The notes under the pieces are model-generated. The model was given only the letters and a program-made list of their open reading frames with translations. It was not told where the DNA came from and did not search any database. The position numbers and the translations under genes are program-made. Below are positions 36,605 to 46,474 of a stretch of DNA of 54,330 bases, in pieces; within the stretch, counting starts at the first letter, position 1; every line of letters starts with the position of its first letter. The DNA is from an uncultured Paraprevotella sp. (GTDB taxonomy: Bacteria; Bacteroidota; Bacteroidia; Bacteroidales; Bacteroidaceae). The stretch covers positions 1 to 54,330 of the forward strand of contig CALULQ010000027.1 in NCBI GenBank assembly GCA_944321525.1, in the 5' to 3' direction.

Positions 36605-38296
36605 TCAGAGCTTAAACTTCAGCATCTTGCCACCATAGGCAGGTATGTCGGTCAGCAGGCTTTGGCTGGAATTGAAAGTGACGCACTCCTTGTCGCCGCT
36701 CAAAAGGTCGGTAGCAATGACTTCGTCCTTTTCGCTGATGTTGAAGTACTCAAACAGATGGTGGGGAAGGTTGACGGCCACGTGCTGTTCAGCGTCGGAA
36801 AAGTTGGCGATGACCACAATCAGGTCTCTGTCCTTTCTCCGCACGAAAGCATAACACTCATCTGCATTGAAGAGGTCGGAACCTTGGTTGACATACATCA
36901 CATCGTAGAAGTCTCCCTCGCGAAGTGCTTTTTCACTGTTGCACAGGTTGAGCACCTTGCTATAGAAGGCTGCAAGAGCCAGTTCTTTTCCAGAAAGCTT
37001 GGCCGTGCCGAAACGCCCGTTATTGCGCCAGCGCCTGACGGTGTCCACGCACCAATAGTCGAAGATGGTAGTACGCCCGTCGCGGCCGCTGAACCCTTCT
37101 TCGTCCATTCCTCGCTCGCCGAGTTCCTGGCCGAAGTAAATCATCATGGGATTGCGGCCAAGAGTTGCGCTGACCAACAAGGCCGGCCGGCCTTTCTCGC
37201 CGTCGCCCGCAAAGAAATCCGACGCAATGCGTTGTTCGTCATGGTTCTCCAAGAAGTTCAGCATGTGGTCTTTGATATCGTCCACGCTTTGCCAACAGCT
37301 CGTAATCTGGCGGGCGGAAGCATGCCGGCAAACGATGGCACGTAGCGTGTCGTAAAGTCCGACCTTGTCGTAGAGGTAGTCAAAGTGTCCACGATTGATA
37401 TAATTGCGATATTCCGCTGGATTATACACTTCGGCAATGAAGACGATGGACGGGTAACGACATTTAACCTGCGGGATGGCCCATTCCCAGAACTCCACGG
37501 GAACCATCTCGGCCATGTCGCAACGAAATCCGTCGACGCCCTTTCCGGCCCAGAACAACAGTATGTCGCGCATCTTCGTCCATGTGGAAGGCGTGGGGGA
37601 GAAGTGCCGGCCTCCGCCGTGGACATAGTCTATGCCATAATTGAGTTTGACGGTCTCATACCAGTCGTTGCGTCCCGGAGAGGGCGTAAAGTTGTCGTTT
37701 CCCGTGGCCTTGGCCGGATTTTCCTGATAGGGTGACGGCGCATTGCCCTGCAAATCGAATTGCGGTGCGAAGGATTGTCCGGGAATGTAATAGAAGTTGT
37801 TTTGCGGGTCAAAAGCGGCATCCTTATTGTCGTCTTCCCCAAGGTCTTTTACGCCATCCGGTTTGTGCGTGGAATGATACTGCCTTGCCACGTGGTTGGG
37901 AACAAAGTCGATAATGGCTTTCAATCCGGCATCATGCGTACGATAAATCAGGTTCTGGAACTCTTGCATCCTCTTTTGTGGTTTGTTCGCCAAGTCCGGA
38001 TCCACGTCGTAGTAGTCTTTGATAGCGTATGGCGAACCGGCTTTGCCTTTTACCACGGCCGGGTGGTCGGACGGGATGCCGTATGTGCTGTAGTCGGTTT
38101 GTGTGGCATGCGCGATGATGCCGGTATACCAGATGTGCGTGGCGCCGAGCTTCCGGATTTCGCCTAATGCCTTGGCCGAAAAGTCAGAAAAGTGCCCACA
38201 GCCGTTCTCTTCCTTGGTTCCGTTGGGGATGCAAGTGGTGCAATTATTACCGAACAGACGGGTGAACACTTGGTAAATAATCATCTTGTTCTTCAT
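36605..38296 (-). CDS. GH13 family alpha-amylase, intracellular
   Basis: A 563-residue glycoside hydrolase of family 13. Conserved region I is AIIDFVPNHVARQ; region II is GVDGFRCDMAEMVP with the catalytic nucleophile Asp; region III is IVFIAEVYNP with the general-acid Glu; region IV is FLENHDEQR. A beta-sandwich C-terminal domain follows. The best start is the ATG at 38296 (MKNKMIIYQVFTRLFGNN), since the upstream frame looks non-coding. There is no signal peptide, so it acts in the cytosol, probably on glycogen or imported maltooligosaccharides. Terminators on both sides make it monocistronic. Confidence 0.92.
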   Translation of the reverse strand: MKNKMIIYQVFTRLFGNNCTTCIPNGTKEENGCGHFSDFSAKALGEIRKLGATHIWYTGIIAHATQTDYSTYGIPSDHPAVVKGKAGSPYAIKDYYDVDPDLANKPQKRMQEFQNLIYRTHDAGLKAIIDFVPNHVARQYHSTHKPDGVKDLGEDDNKDAAFDPQNNFYYIPGQSFAPQFDLQGNAPSPYQENPAKATGNDNFTPSPGRNDWYETVKLNYGIDYVHGGGRHFSPTPSTWTKMRDILLFWAGKGVDGFRCDMAEMVPVEFWEWAIPQVKCRYPSIVFIAEVYNPAEYRNYINRGHFDYLYDKVGLYDTLRAIVCRHASARQITSCWQSVDDIKDHMLNFLENHDEQRIASDFFAGDGEKGRPALLVSATLGRNPMMIYFGQELGERGMDEEGFSGRDGRTTIFDYWCVDTVRRWRNNGRFGTAKLSGKELALAAFYSKVLNLCNSEKALREGDFYDVMYVNQGSDLFNADECYAFVRRKDRDLIVVIANFSDAEQHVAVNLPHHLFEYFNISEKDEVIATDLLSGDKECVTFNSSQSLLTDIPAYGGKMLKFKL

Positions 38297-38320
38297 GTTA
38301 CTTGTCAATGTTATAAGGAA

Positions 38321-38357
38321 AAAATCCCCTTGCCTGTTTGGAGAAGGCAAGGGGATG
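38321..38357 (-). terminator. Terminator of fabD
   Basis: ATCCCCTTGCCT (38325-38336) / AGGCAAGGGGAT (38346-38357), then TTTTTTCC on the minus strand. Confidence 0.9.
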
Positions 38358-38371
38358 GATAGTCAGACGGT

Positions 38372-39271
38372 TTATGCTTGAATGCCATGCGCAACCACGG
38401 TGTCATTTCCTTTAGCGATTTTTGCAATCATGCCTTGGAGCGCCTTGCCCGGACCGCATTCCGTGAAATCGGTGGCCCCGGCATCTATCATGTTCTGCAC
38501 CTCTTGTTTCCAACGCACAGAGGCAGTCAACTGTGCAATAAGGTTGGCCTTGATCTCGTCGGGACAAGTGTGCGCTTGTGCGTCGACATTCTGGTATACG
38601 GCGCACTTAGGAGTATTGAATGTGGTGGCTTCGATGGCGGCCTGCAGTTCATCCTTGGCGGGCTGCATCAATGGAGAGTGGAACGCTCCGCCTACTGCCA
38701 AAACGAGCGCGCGCTTGGCTCCGGCCTCTTTCAACTTTTCGCATGCGGCCTTCACGGCTTCCACATTGCCACTGATGACCAACTGGCCGGGGCAGTTGTA
38801 GTTGGCCGGCACCACGACGTTGCCCGGAGCATTGATTTCTGCGCAAACCTTCTCAATGACATCGTCATCCAAGCCCACGATGGCAGCCATTGTAGACGGG
38901 GCAGCCTCGCATGCCTTCTGCATGGCCATGGCGCGGGCGTAAACCAGCTTCAGACCATCGTCGAAGTTCAGGGCTCCGGCTGCGACCAGAGCCGAGAATT
39001 CACCCAAAGAATGCCCGGCCACCATTTCCGGCGCGAAATCATCGCCCATGCACAACGCGGAGATGACAGAGTGGAGGAATACGGCAGGTTGCGTCACTTT
39101 GGTCTGCTTCAAGTCCTCGTCCGTGCCGTTGAACATGATGTCCGTGATGCGGAAGCCCAAGATTTCGTTTGCTTTCTCAAACAAATCTTTTGCCAACGGA
39201 TTATTGTCATACAGGTCTTTGCCCATGCCTACGAATTGTGCTCCCTGACCGGGAAAAACAAATGCTTTCAT
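38372..39271 (-). CDS. fabD: Malonyl-CoA:ACP transacylase FabD
   Basis: FabD transfers malonyl from CoA to acyl carrier protein, supplying building blocks for fatty acid synthesis. The 299-residue protein opens MKAFVFPGQGAQFVGMGKDL, has the catalytic Ser in VAGHSLGEFSALVAAGAL, the active-site His and Gln in the usual GGAFHSPLMQPA and YQNVDAQAHT segments, and ends PGKALQGMIAKIAKG. The length matches the family. A minus-strand -7 box TAATTTTG (39326-39319) lies upstream; thiD is 62 bases upstream on the same strand, so some read-through is possible. Confidence 0.96.
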   Translation of the reverse strand: MKAFVFPGQGAQFVGMGKDLYDNNPLAKDLFEKANEILGFRITDIMFNGTDEDLKQTKVTQPAVFLHSVISALCMGDDFAPEMVAGHSLGEFSALVAAGALNFDDGLKLVYARAMAMQKACEAAPSTMAAIVGLDDDVIEKVCAEINAPGNVVVPANYNCPGQLVISGNVEAVKAACEKLKEAGAKRALVLAVGGAFHSPLMQPAKDELQAAIEATTFNTPKCAVYQNVDAQAHTCPDEIKANLIAQLTASVRWKQEVQNMIDAGATDFTECGPGKALQGMIAKIAKGNDTVVAHGIQA

Positions 39272-39318
39272 AATGTCTAATTCTTTATATGATGTTTGTA
39301 CATTCAGTAACTTGAATG

Positions 39319-39326
39319 CAAAATTA
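39319..39326 (-). promoter_or_regulatory. -7 box of fabD
   Basis: TAATTTTG on the minus strand, 48 nt before the start codon and just after the thiD stop. Confidence 0.55.
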
Positions 39327-39333
39327 GTAAAAC

Positions 39334-40155
39334 TTACTTTACCATCAGCCTTTTTGGCTCAAAAAAGTGGTTCAGCGGGCCATGTCCTTTCCCTATGGCG
39401 ATGTCTTTCCCCGCCGAAAGTGCCCGGGTAAGATATTCCTTGCCCAAGCCGACCGCCTGCGGGAGGGGGAAGTGTTGCGCCACGTAAGCTGCGATGGCAG
39501 ACGAGAGGGTGCAACCGGTGCCATGCGTGTTTGACGAATCGACCTTTGCCGCATGGTAACGGTAGATGTCCTGCGGCGAGGTTCCCGCCACGAGAAGGTC
39601 GCTCATGTCGTTGCCGTCCAGATGGCCGCCTTTGACCAACACGGCTTTGCATCCGGTTGAAAGGATGCGCAGGCCAGCAGCGGTCATGTCGTCAGCCTCG
39701 CGGATGGAGCAGCCCGACAAGACTTCGGCTTCGCGCAAGTTGGGAGTCACCAATGTGCAAAGCGGAATCAACCGGTCGCGGATAAGTTCCAAGGACTTGG
39801 GCGTGACCAGCGGATAGCCACTGCTGGAGACCAGCACGGGATCAAAAACCGACGGGATGCCGCTCGAGGCCAAGAAATCGGCAAGGACATCAATGATGCC
39901 TTCATCCGTGACCATTCCGATTTTCACCGCGTCGATTTCCATGTCATCGGATACGGCTTGTAGCTGTTCTGCAACCGCTTGGACCGGAACGGGATATACC
40001 TTACGCACCCCGCAGGTATTCTGCACCGTGACGGCCGTGACCACGCTTGCGGCATAGCAACCCAATGCGGAAAGTGTTTTGATGTCCGCTTGGATGCCGG
40101 CCCCGCCACTGCAGTCGGAGCCAGCAATACTTAAAACGACTGTGTACTTCATCAT
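39334..40155 (-). CDS. thiD: Hydroxymethylpyrimidine/phosphomethylpyrimidine kinase ThiD
   Basis: ThiD phosphorylates HMP and HMP phosphate to HMP-PP, the substrate of ThiE. The 272-273 residue ribokinase-like protein has SIAGSDCSGGAGIQADIKTLSALGCYAASVVTAVTVQNT at the N-terminus, DPVLVSSSGYPLVTP in the middle, and the nucleotide-binding ANION hole NTHGTGCTLSSAIAAY with the catalytic Asp region intact (the usual GTGCT motif). Two adjacent ATGs (40155 and 40152) are possible starts. The promoter ends within a few bases of them, so the mRNA is close to leaderless. It is 17 kb from thiE and thiC and has no riboswitch. Confidence 0.95.
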   Translation of the reverse strand: MMKYTVVLSIAGSDCSGGAGIQADIKTLSALGCYAASVVTAVTVQNTCGVRKVYPVPVQAVAEQLQAVSDDMEIDAVKIGMVTDEGIIDVLADFLASSGIPSVFDPVLVSSSGYPLVTPKSLELIRDRLIPLCTLVTPNLREAEVLSGCSIREADDMTAAGLRILSTGCKAVLVKGGHLDGNDMSDLLVAGTSPQDIYRYHAAKVDSSNTHGTGCTLSSAIAAYVAQHFPLPQAVGLGKEYLTRALSAGKDIAIGKGHGPLNHFFEPKRLMVK

Positions 40156-40163
40156 TTCACCTG

Positions 40164-40195
40164 CAAAAATAAGGGAATGTGCGGGGGTGTGCAAA
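40164..40195 (-). promoter_or_regulatory. Promoter of thiD
   Basis: Minus-strand -33 TTTG (40195-40192) and -7 TATTTTTG (40171-40164) with a 20-nt spacer, ending only 8-12 nt before the candidate start codons. Confidence 0.75.
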
Positions 40196-40259
40196 CGAAA
40201 CCGGAAAAAGATGAAGAAAATATTGCGCACTTTTATTCACTTTTTTGGAAAAATAGTCG

Positions 40260-40267
40260 TATTTTTG
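40260..40267 (+). promoter_or_regulatory. -7 box of manC
   Basis: TATTTTTG, 31 nt before the manC start at 40299. The nearest TTTG is at 40244-40247, too close to be a standard -33 box. Confidence 0.55.
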
Positions 40268-40298
40268 TGGATAAACTTATTCTCGTGATATTTAAGCA

Positions 40299-41360
40299 AT
40301 GGAAAGAAGCAATAATCATTTGGTAATTATGGCGGGGGGCATAGGCAGCCGTTTCTGGCCCATGAGCACTCCCGAGTGTCCCAAACAGTTCATCGACGTG
40401 TTGGGATGCGGCCGTTCGCTGCTGCAGTTGACTGCAGACCGTTTCAAGAACATCTGTCCGCCGGAGAACGTGTGGGTGGTGACCTCCGAGGCTTATGCGG
40501 ATATCGTGAAAGAACAGTTGCCTGATATCCCCGAGGCCAACATCTTGAAGGAACCGTGCCGACGGAATACGGCACCGTGCATCGCCTACGTAAGTTGGCG
40601 CATCAAGAAGTTGAATCCGAAAGCCAATGTGGTGGTGACGCCCAGCGACCATATCGTCATGGACGTGCCGGAGTTCGAGCGTGTGATCAACTCAGGCTTG
40701 AAATTCACGGCGGAAACGGATTCCGTGCTGACGCTGGGCATGAAGCCCAACCGTCCGGAGACGGGTTACGGATACATCCAAGCGGATTTAGGTTATTCTT
40801 CGCCAAGGAACAAGGAAATATACCGTGTGGATTCATTCAAGGAAAAACCGGACTTTGCCACGGCCAGCCGCTACATCCAGAAGAACAATTACTTCTGGAA
40901 TGCGGGAATCTTCTTGTGGAACGTGAGCACAATCGTCAATGCGTTCCGCGTTTACCAGCCTGCCATCGCACAGATTTTCGAAGGGCTGATGCCTGTCTAC
41001 GGCACAGCGGAAGAGCAGGCTGCCATCAACCGCGATTTCCCGCAGTGCGAGAACATTTCCGTGGACTATGCCATTATGGAAAAGGTGGAGGAGATTTTCG
41101 TCCTGCCGGCCAGCTTCGGTTGGAGCGATTTGGGCACGTGGGGATCCCTGCATGAGCACACGCCGCAAGACGCGTACGGAAATGCCTGTATAGGAAACGA
41201 CATCTCCGTTTACGACACCAGGAACTGCATCATACATACTACGCAAGAACGCAAAGTCGTGGTCCAAGGCCTGGACGGTTACATCGTGGCCGAGAAAAAC
41301 GGAACATTGCTCATCTGCAAGTTGTCGGAAGAGCAACGGATAAAGCAGTTCAGCGAATAA
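40299..41360 (+). CDS. manC: Mannose-1-phosphate guanylyltransferase
   Basis: This enzyme makes GDP-mannose, the donor for mannose and (through GDP-fucose) fucose in surface glycans. The 353-residue protein starts with the nucleotidyltransferase signature VIMAGGIGSRFWPMSTPECPKQFID, then NIFLWNVSTIVN (substrate loop) and SFGWSDLGTWGSLHEH. It lacks the C-terminal mannose-6-phosphate isomerase domain of the bifunctional type II proteins, so it is the short form. It is cytosolic and ends at a strong bidirectional terminator. Confidence 0.93.
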   Translation: MERSNNHLVIMAGGIGSRFWPMSTPECPKQFIDVLGCGRSLLQLTADRFKNICPPENVWVVTSEAYADIVKEQLPDIPEANILKEPCRRNTAPCIAYVSWRIKKLNPKANVVVTPSDHIVMDVPEFERVINSGLKFTAETDSVLTLGMKPNRPETGYGYIQADLGYSSPRNKEIYRVDSFKEKPDFATASRYIQKNNYFWNAGIFLWNVSTIVNAFRVYQPAIAQIFEGLMPVYGTAEEQAAINRDFPQCENISVDYAIMEKVEEIFVLPASFGWSDLGTWGSLHEHTPQDAYGNACIGNDISVYDTRNCIIHTTQERKVVVQGLDGYIVAEKNGTLLICKLSEEQRIKQFSE

Positions 41361-41371
41361 AGCAACCGGAG

Positions 41372-41416
41372 ACATAAAAAAGGGAGACGGTGTCCTGCCG
41401 TCTCCCTTTTTTATGT
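41372..41416. terminator. Bidirectional terminator between manC and the TPR gene
   Basis: A 19-bp inverted repeat (41372-41390 / 41398-41416) with AAAAAA on one side and TTTTTT on the other and a GGGAGACGG/CCGTCTCCC core; it ends both convergent transcripts. Confidence 0.92.
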
Positions 41417-41430
41417 CCGTCTTTAAATGG

Positions 41431-42900
41431 TCAACAAGAAGCGCCGTCGAAGTTGAAACGCATGAACCAGTCGCTGTGGTTGACGACATAGTTATAGAAA
41501 TCCTTTGCTTCTACCTCTTCGGGGATGAACTGCCCAATGGTATATTCCAAGGCCTCGGGGGCTTTTTCGCAGGCAATCTTCAAATAGGAGAGAAACTCCC
41601 TGTAATTGCTTTGCATGAGGGCGCAATAAGACAAGTAGGCATATACCGCGTTTTGCTTTTCCTTTTCCGCTTTGCCGCGGTCGTTCTCCAAGACGAGCAT
41701 GAAATGCTGCCAGGCATCCTCGTAGAGTTTGTTCTCCATGAAAGAGATGCCGACGAAAAGATGGGCTTCCGACGGATTCCCGTGATAGGTGAGGTAGTCC
41801 TCAAAATACTTGATAGCCCGTTCTTTATTGTCGTTTTGCAGCATGACGTGCCCCTTGTGCAGCGCGGTGTCATAGTCTGTGCTGATGAACAACAGCTTGT
41901 TGATGAACTCAAAGGCCTTGTTTATCTTGTGAAGCCGGCTGTACACGTCCACAAGGCTGGCATAAATCTGCTGCTGGTCCGGCGAACAACCGTTCGACAG
42001 CTTGTCGGCCTTGAGCAGTTGCTTCAGTGCCTTCTCCGGTTCGCCGAGCGCATTCAGGCAAGTGGCGTCGAAGAGGTAGGTCGTTTCACTGGCGGCATTC
42101 TGCTTGATATATTGCGCATACAGTTCGTGTGCCTTCTCGTAGTCCTGCTGTTGGAAGTAGCAATTGGCTTTCAGCAGCAAGGCCTGCCCGTCGTTTTCAT
42201 CGATGGCCAGCGCGAAGTCGGCGGCTTCCAAGGCCTTCTGGAAATCCTCGTTGGCCAGATAAGCCTCGCCCAGCGAATGCCAGGCCCCCAAGTCGTAGGG
42301 CGCATTGTCCAGCATGTCGTTGAGCATCGCGATGGCATTTTCCGGGCGGTCTTTGGCGATGAAGAGGTCGGCCTTGAGCTTGAGGAACTTTTCATTGTCC
42401 GGCTCCAGCCTGAAAGCCTTTTTCCCCCATTCGAGCGCCTGTTCCACGTAGCCGTAATCCAAAAACAAGCCGGCCACGTCGTAGGCCACATAAGCCTCGT
42501 CGTCCTTTTCCCTTTCAGCAAGCATCTCCATGAGTCTTTCCGCTTTTTCCACATTGCCTTGGCGCAGCAACATTTCAGCGTCGAAGAACATCACCTCGCG
42601 GTCTTTCGGGTCGGAAACCTTGTTGCGAATGCGTATCGCTTCGCTCCAGTCCCCGTCGAACATTTTCTGCCGCGCCAGGAAAATCAGCGGGTCCACGCTA
42701 TCCGGGTGTATGCTCAAGGCGTAGTCGATACAGGCCATGGCTTGCTTCATTTTGTTTTTCACCATGTAGTATTCGGCAATGTCGGTCAGTTCATCCGCTT
42801 CCAGATAAACCGGCTGTCCGCCCTGCAGCATTTCTTCGTAGCGTGCGAGGCTCTTCTTGAATTCCTCCTCTTGGAAATATGAAAGGTCTTCTGTAGGCAT
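41431..42900 (-). CDS. TPR-repeat protein
   Basis: A 489-residue cytoplasmic protein (no signal peptide), predicted all-helical and made of tetratricopeptide-like repeats for most of its length, for example MACIDYALSIHPDSVDPLIFLAR, ALEWGKKAFRLEPDNEKFLKLKADL, ALEAADFALAIDENDGQALLLKANCYF and AFEFINKLLFISTDYDTALHKGHV. TPR proteins act as protein-interaction scaffolds; no catalytic motif was seen. It begins five bases after the glnS stop and is probably co-transcribed with it. Confidence 0.85.
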   Translation of the reverse strand: MPTEDLSYFQEEEFKKSLARYEEMLQGGQPVYLEADELTDIAEYYMVKNKMKQAMACIDYALSIHPDSVDPLIFLARQKMFDGDWSEAIRIRNKVSDPKDREVMFFDAEMLLRQGNVEKAERLMEMLAEREKDDEAYVAYDVAGLFLDYGYVEQALEWGKKAFRLEPDNEKFLKLKADLFIAKDRPENAIAMLNDMLDNAPYDLGAWHSLGEAYLANEDFQKALEAADFALAIDENDGQALLLKANCYFQQQDYEKAHELYAQYIKQNAASETTYLFDATCLNALGEPEKALKQLLKADKLSNGCSPDQQQIYASLVDVYSRLHKINKAFEFINKLLFISTDYDTALHKGHVMLQNDNKERAIKYFEDYLTYHGNPSEAHLFVGISFMENKLYEDAWQHFMLVLENDRGKAEKEKQNAVYAYLSYCALMQSNYREFLSYLKIACEKAPEALEYTIGQFIPEEVEAKDFYNYVVNHSDWFMRFNFDGASC

Positions 42901-42905
42901 TTATT

Positions 42906-44609
<1,704 letters not shown>

Positions 44610-44648
44610 AATCCATTTGTTTTTTGTGCGGCATGCCGCATTCGGGCA

Positions 44649-44656
44649 CAAAGATA
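44649..44656 (-). promoter_or_regulatory. -7 box of glnS
   Basis: TATCTTTG on the minus strand, 40 nt before the glnS start codon. Confidence 0.55.
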
Positions 44657-44758
44657 GCATTAAAATCGGAAAAGCCGTATAATAATAAGGTGTAAAATGA
44701 GTTTTCATGCTCTTGCAGAAAAAAGATTTGGTTTTCGTGCAAAAAACATCCCGTTTTA

Positions 44759-44890
44759 CTTGTGTGGTTGGTGGGAAAATGCGATATTTGCAACTGTTAT
44801 TCTGAAAACAATCTTTTTACCTTAAAAGAACTAATACCTATATGAGATTTCAAGGAGGATGTGTCGGGAGACACGTCCTCCTTGGCTTTT
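44759..44890 (+). ncRNA. Candidate small RNA or attenuator with intrinsic terminator
   Basis: A possible promoter (CTTG 44759-44762, 20 nt, GATATTTG 44783-44790) is followed by about 60 unstructured bases. A strong hairpin comes next, CAAGGAGGA-GTGTC / GACAC-TCCTCCTTG (44851-44884), and then GGCTTTTTG. This looks like a complete transcription unit of about 95 nt with no gene inside. It lies between glnS (opposite strand) and the propeller lipoprotein, which has its own promoter at 44925-44956. Alternatively it is an attenuator for that gene. Confidence 0.45.
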
Positions 44891-44924
44891 TGCCCCATTC
44901 CCCGCCATTTCCTGCCCCACGATG

Positions 44925-44956
44925 CTTGGAGGGTCCTTCCTTTTTGCGTATTTTTG
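44925..44956 (+). promoter_or_regulatory. Promoter of the 6-bladed propeller gene
   Basis: CTTG (44925-44928) and TATTTTTG (44949-44956), spacer 20 nt, 22 nt before the ATG at 44979. Confidence 0.6.
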
Positions 44957-44978
44957 CCCATGTTTAAAATTGTTTCAC

Positions 44979-46088
44979 ATGAAAAGGTTATTCATTGTGT
45001 GGCTTTGTGCCGCGCTGAAGTTCGGAGGTTTGTGCGGTTGTGTGGGATGCCTGTGCGCCTGCTCGGGGAACAACGGCGGTGGCGATGCGCCGGTCGTTGC
45101 TTTGGACAAGGCGGGCGAAGACGCGGTCGGGTTCGAGGATGTGTTCCGCGTGGTGGAAACTGTCCCCTTGGAGTTGAATGACGACTGCATCTTGTCCTAC
45201 ATCATCAAAGTGGAGGCCTGGAAGGGCAACTTTTATGTGCTGGACGGCCAGCTGAAATCCGTATGCGTCTTCGATCGCGACGGGCGGTTCGTGCGGCGCA
45301 TCGGCACGGCGGGCCCCGGCCACGGAGAGTATGCGAGCGCGACGGACTTCACGCTGGACGAGGAGCAGGGGAGGGTGGCCATCCTTTCCGGCCCCATGCG
45401 CGTGTACTGCTACGACTTGCAGGGGAATTTCATTTCGTCCAAAGACATCAGCCCTTATTGGTCGTGGAAGATAGCCGCCAGCCCCGGCGGTTTCGTGGGG
45501 CTTACGCAATACCAGACCTATACCGAAGGCGAGCACGCCTTCCTTTTCTACACTTTTGACCGCGATTTCAATGCCACGGGAGAGTGGGTGGACGTGCGCA
45601 AGGAGTATTGCCTGCCCATGCCGCGCTCCTTCCTGCAGAAGTCGGCCGGACGGGTGTATGGCTTCGACGACCGCCGCAACGCCATTTTCGAGTGGGACGG
45701 CCGCGCCGACAGCATGCGGCAGGTGTGCACCTTCCGCTTCGCACACCCGATGCCTGCCGGCGTCGGGGGGCAGGAGGAATACATGAACGCCATGTTCCGC
45801 TACGACGTGATGCTGGGCGGCGCCGTGGCCGGCGGCAAGGCGGTGCTGTTCTATCTGCACGACGGACGGCAGCATGCGGCCCTTTTCGGGCTGGACGGCA
45901 CTCTTTCCGCCGCCGGCCCGTATGAGGAAGTGCCGCCCGCCTTATTCGGCGGCGAAGGCGACGAGGTGTTGCTGTACCTGGATGCCGGGCGCTATGCGGA
46001 ATTTGCGGAAAGTCATCCCGGCCTGGTGCCGCGCATGCCGGCCGACGGCGAAGTCAACGCCGTGGTGTTGCGTTGCCGGTTGAGATAG
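44979..46088 (+). CDS. 6-bladed beta-propeller lipoprotein
   Basis: A 369-residue exported protein with a lipobox-like GCLCAC (several Cys near residues 19-28, exact lipidated residue uncertain). The mature part is the 6-bladed beta-propeller family of Bacteroidota (related to DUF4934/NHL-type proteins): FEDVFRVVETVPLEL, IKVEAWKGNFYVLDGQLKSVCVFDRDGRFVRRIGTAGPGHGEYASATDFTLDEEQGRVAIL, YCYDLQGNFISSK. The VCVFDRDGRFVRRIG-x2-GxGxGEY blade is highly characteristic. Found mostly in gut Bacteroidota; function unknown, possibly carbohydrate or ligand binding at the cell surface. The ATG at 44979 is chosen because the promoter lies between it and the earlier in-frame ATG. Confidence 0.85.
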   Translation: MKRLFIVWLCAALKFGGLCGCVGCLCACSGNNGGGDAPVVALDKAGEDAVGFEDVFRVVETVPLELNDDCILSYIIKVEAWKGNFYVLDGQLKSVCVFDRDGRFVRRIGTAGPGHGEYASATDFTLDEEQGRVAILSGPMRVYCYDLQGNFISSKDISPYWSWKIAASPGGFVGLTQYQTYTEGEHAFLFYTFDRDFNATGEWVDVRKEYCLPMPRSFLQKSAGRVYGFDDRRNAIFEWDGRADSMRQVCTFRFAHPMPAGVGGQEEYMNAMFRYDVMLGGAVAGGKAVLFYLHDGRQHAALFGLDGTLSAAGPYEEVPPALFGGEGDEVLLYLDAGRYAEFAESHPGLVPRMPADGEVNAVVLRCRLR

Positions 46089-46154
46089 CCTATGGCCCGG
46101 ACGTGTATGTTTTGTTGACGCAAAGCGCCACGGCACGGGGCGCCATGCGCTTCC

Positions 46155-46260
46155 GCCCCGTGCGCGATTCCGAAAAGTACTTGCCGCAGAACACTCGAGT
46201 ACTTGCCGCAAAGTACTCCGGTACTCTGCGGCAAGTACTTTTCGGCCGTGCGGAAGGGAA
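46155..46260. repeat. Dispersed palindromic 22-bp-phased repeat, copy 4
   Basis: Five 18-bp units at 46155, 46177, 46199, 46221 and 46243 (22-bp spacing). Three are well conserved; linkers are AAAA, TCGA, TCCG and TTTT. The outer arms form a perfect 21-bp inverted repeat: 46170-46190 (starting CCGAAAAGTAC) and 46225-46245 (ending GTACTTTTCGG). Confidence 0.85.
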
Positions 46261-46474
46261 ATGCCGGCACGGCGGCCCGACCTTTCTTTTGTCCGGGAAA
46301 CGGACAAATCCTTTGCCTTCGGGAAACTAAGGAGCCCCGCCTGCGTTTCCCTTTTTTCCTCATTTTTTCTTCCTTTTCCTTGTTTTTCTTGCGCGGGAAT
46401 GCGCAGAAACGATTTTTTTGTGTTACTTTGCAAGTAATATCAGAACACTGCTAACGACGTTAAACTTGGTTGCT

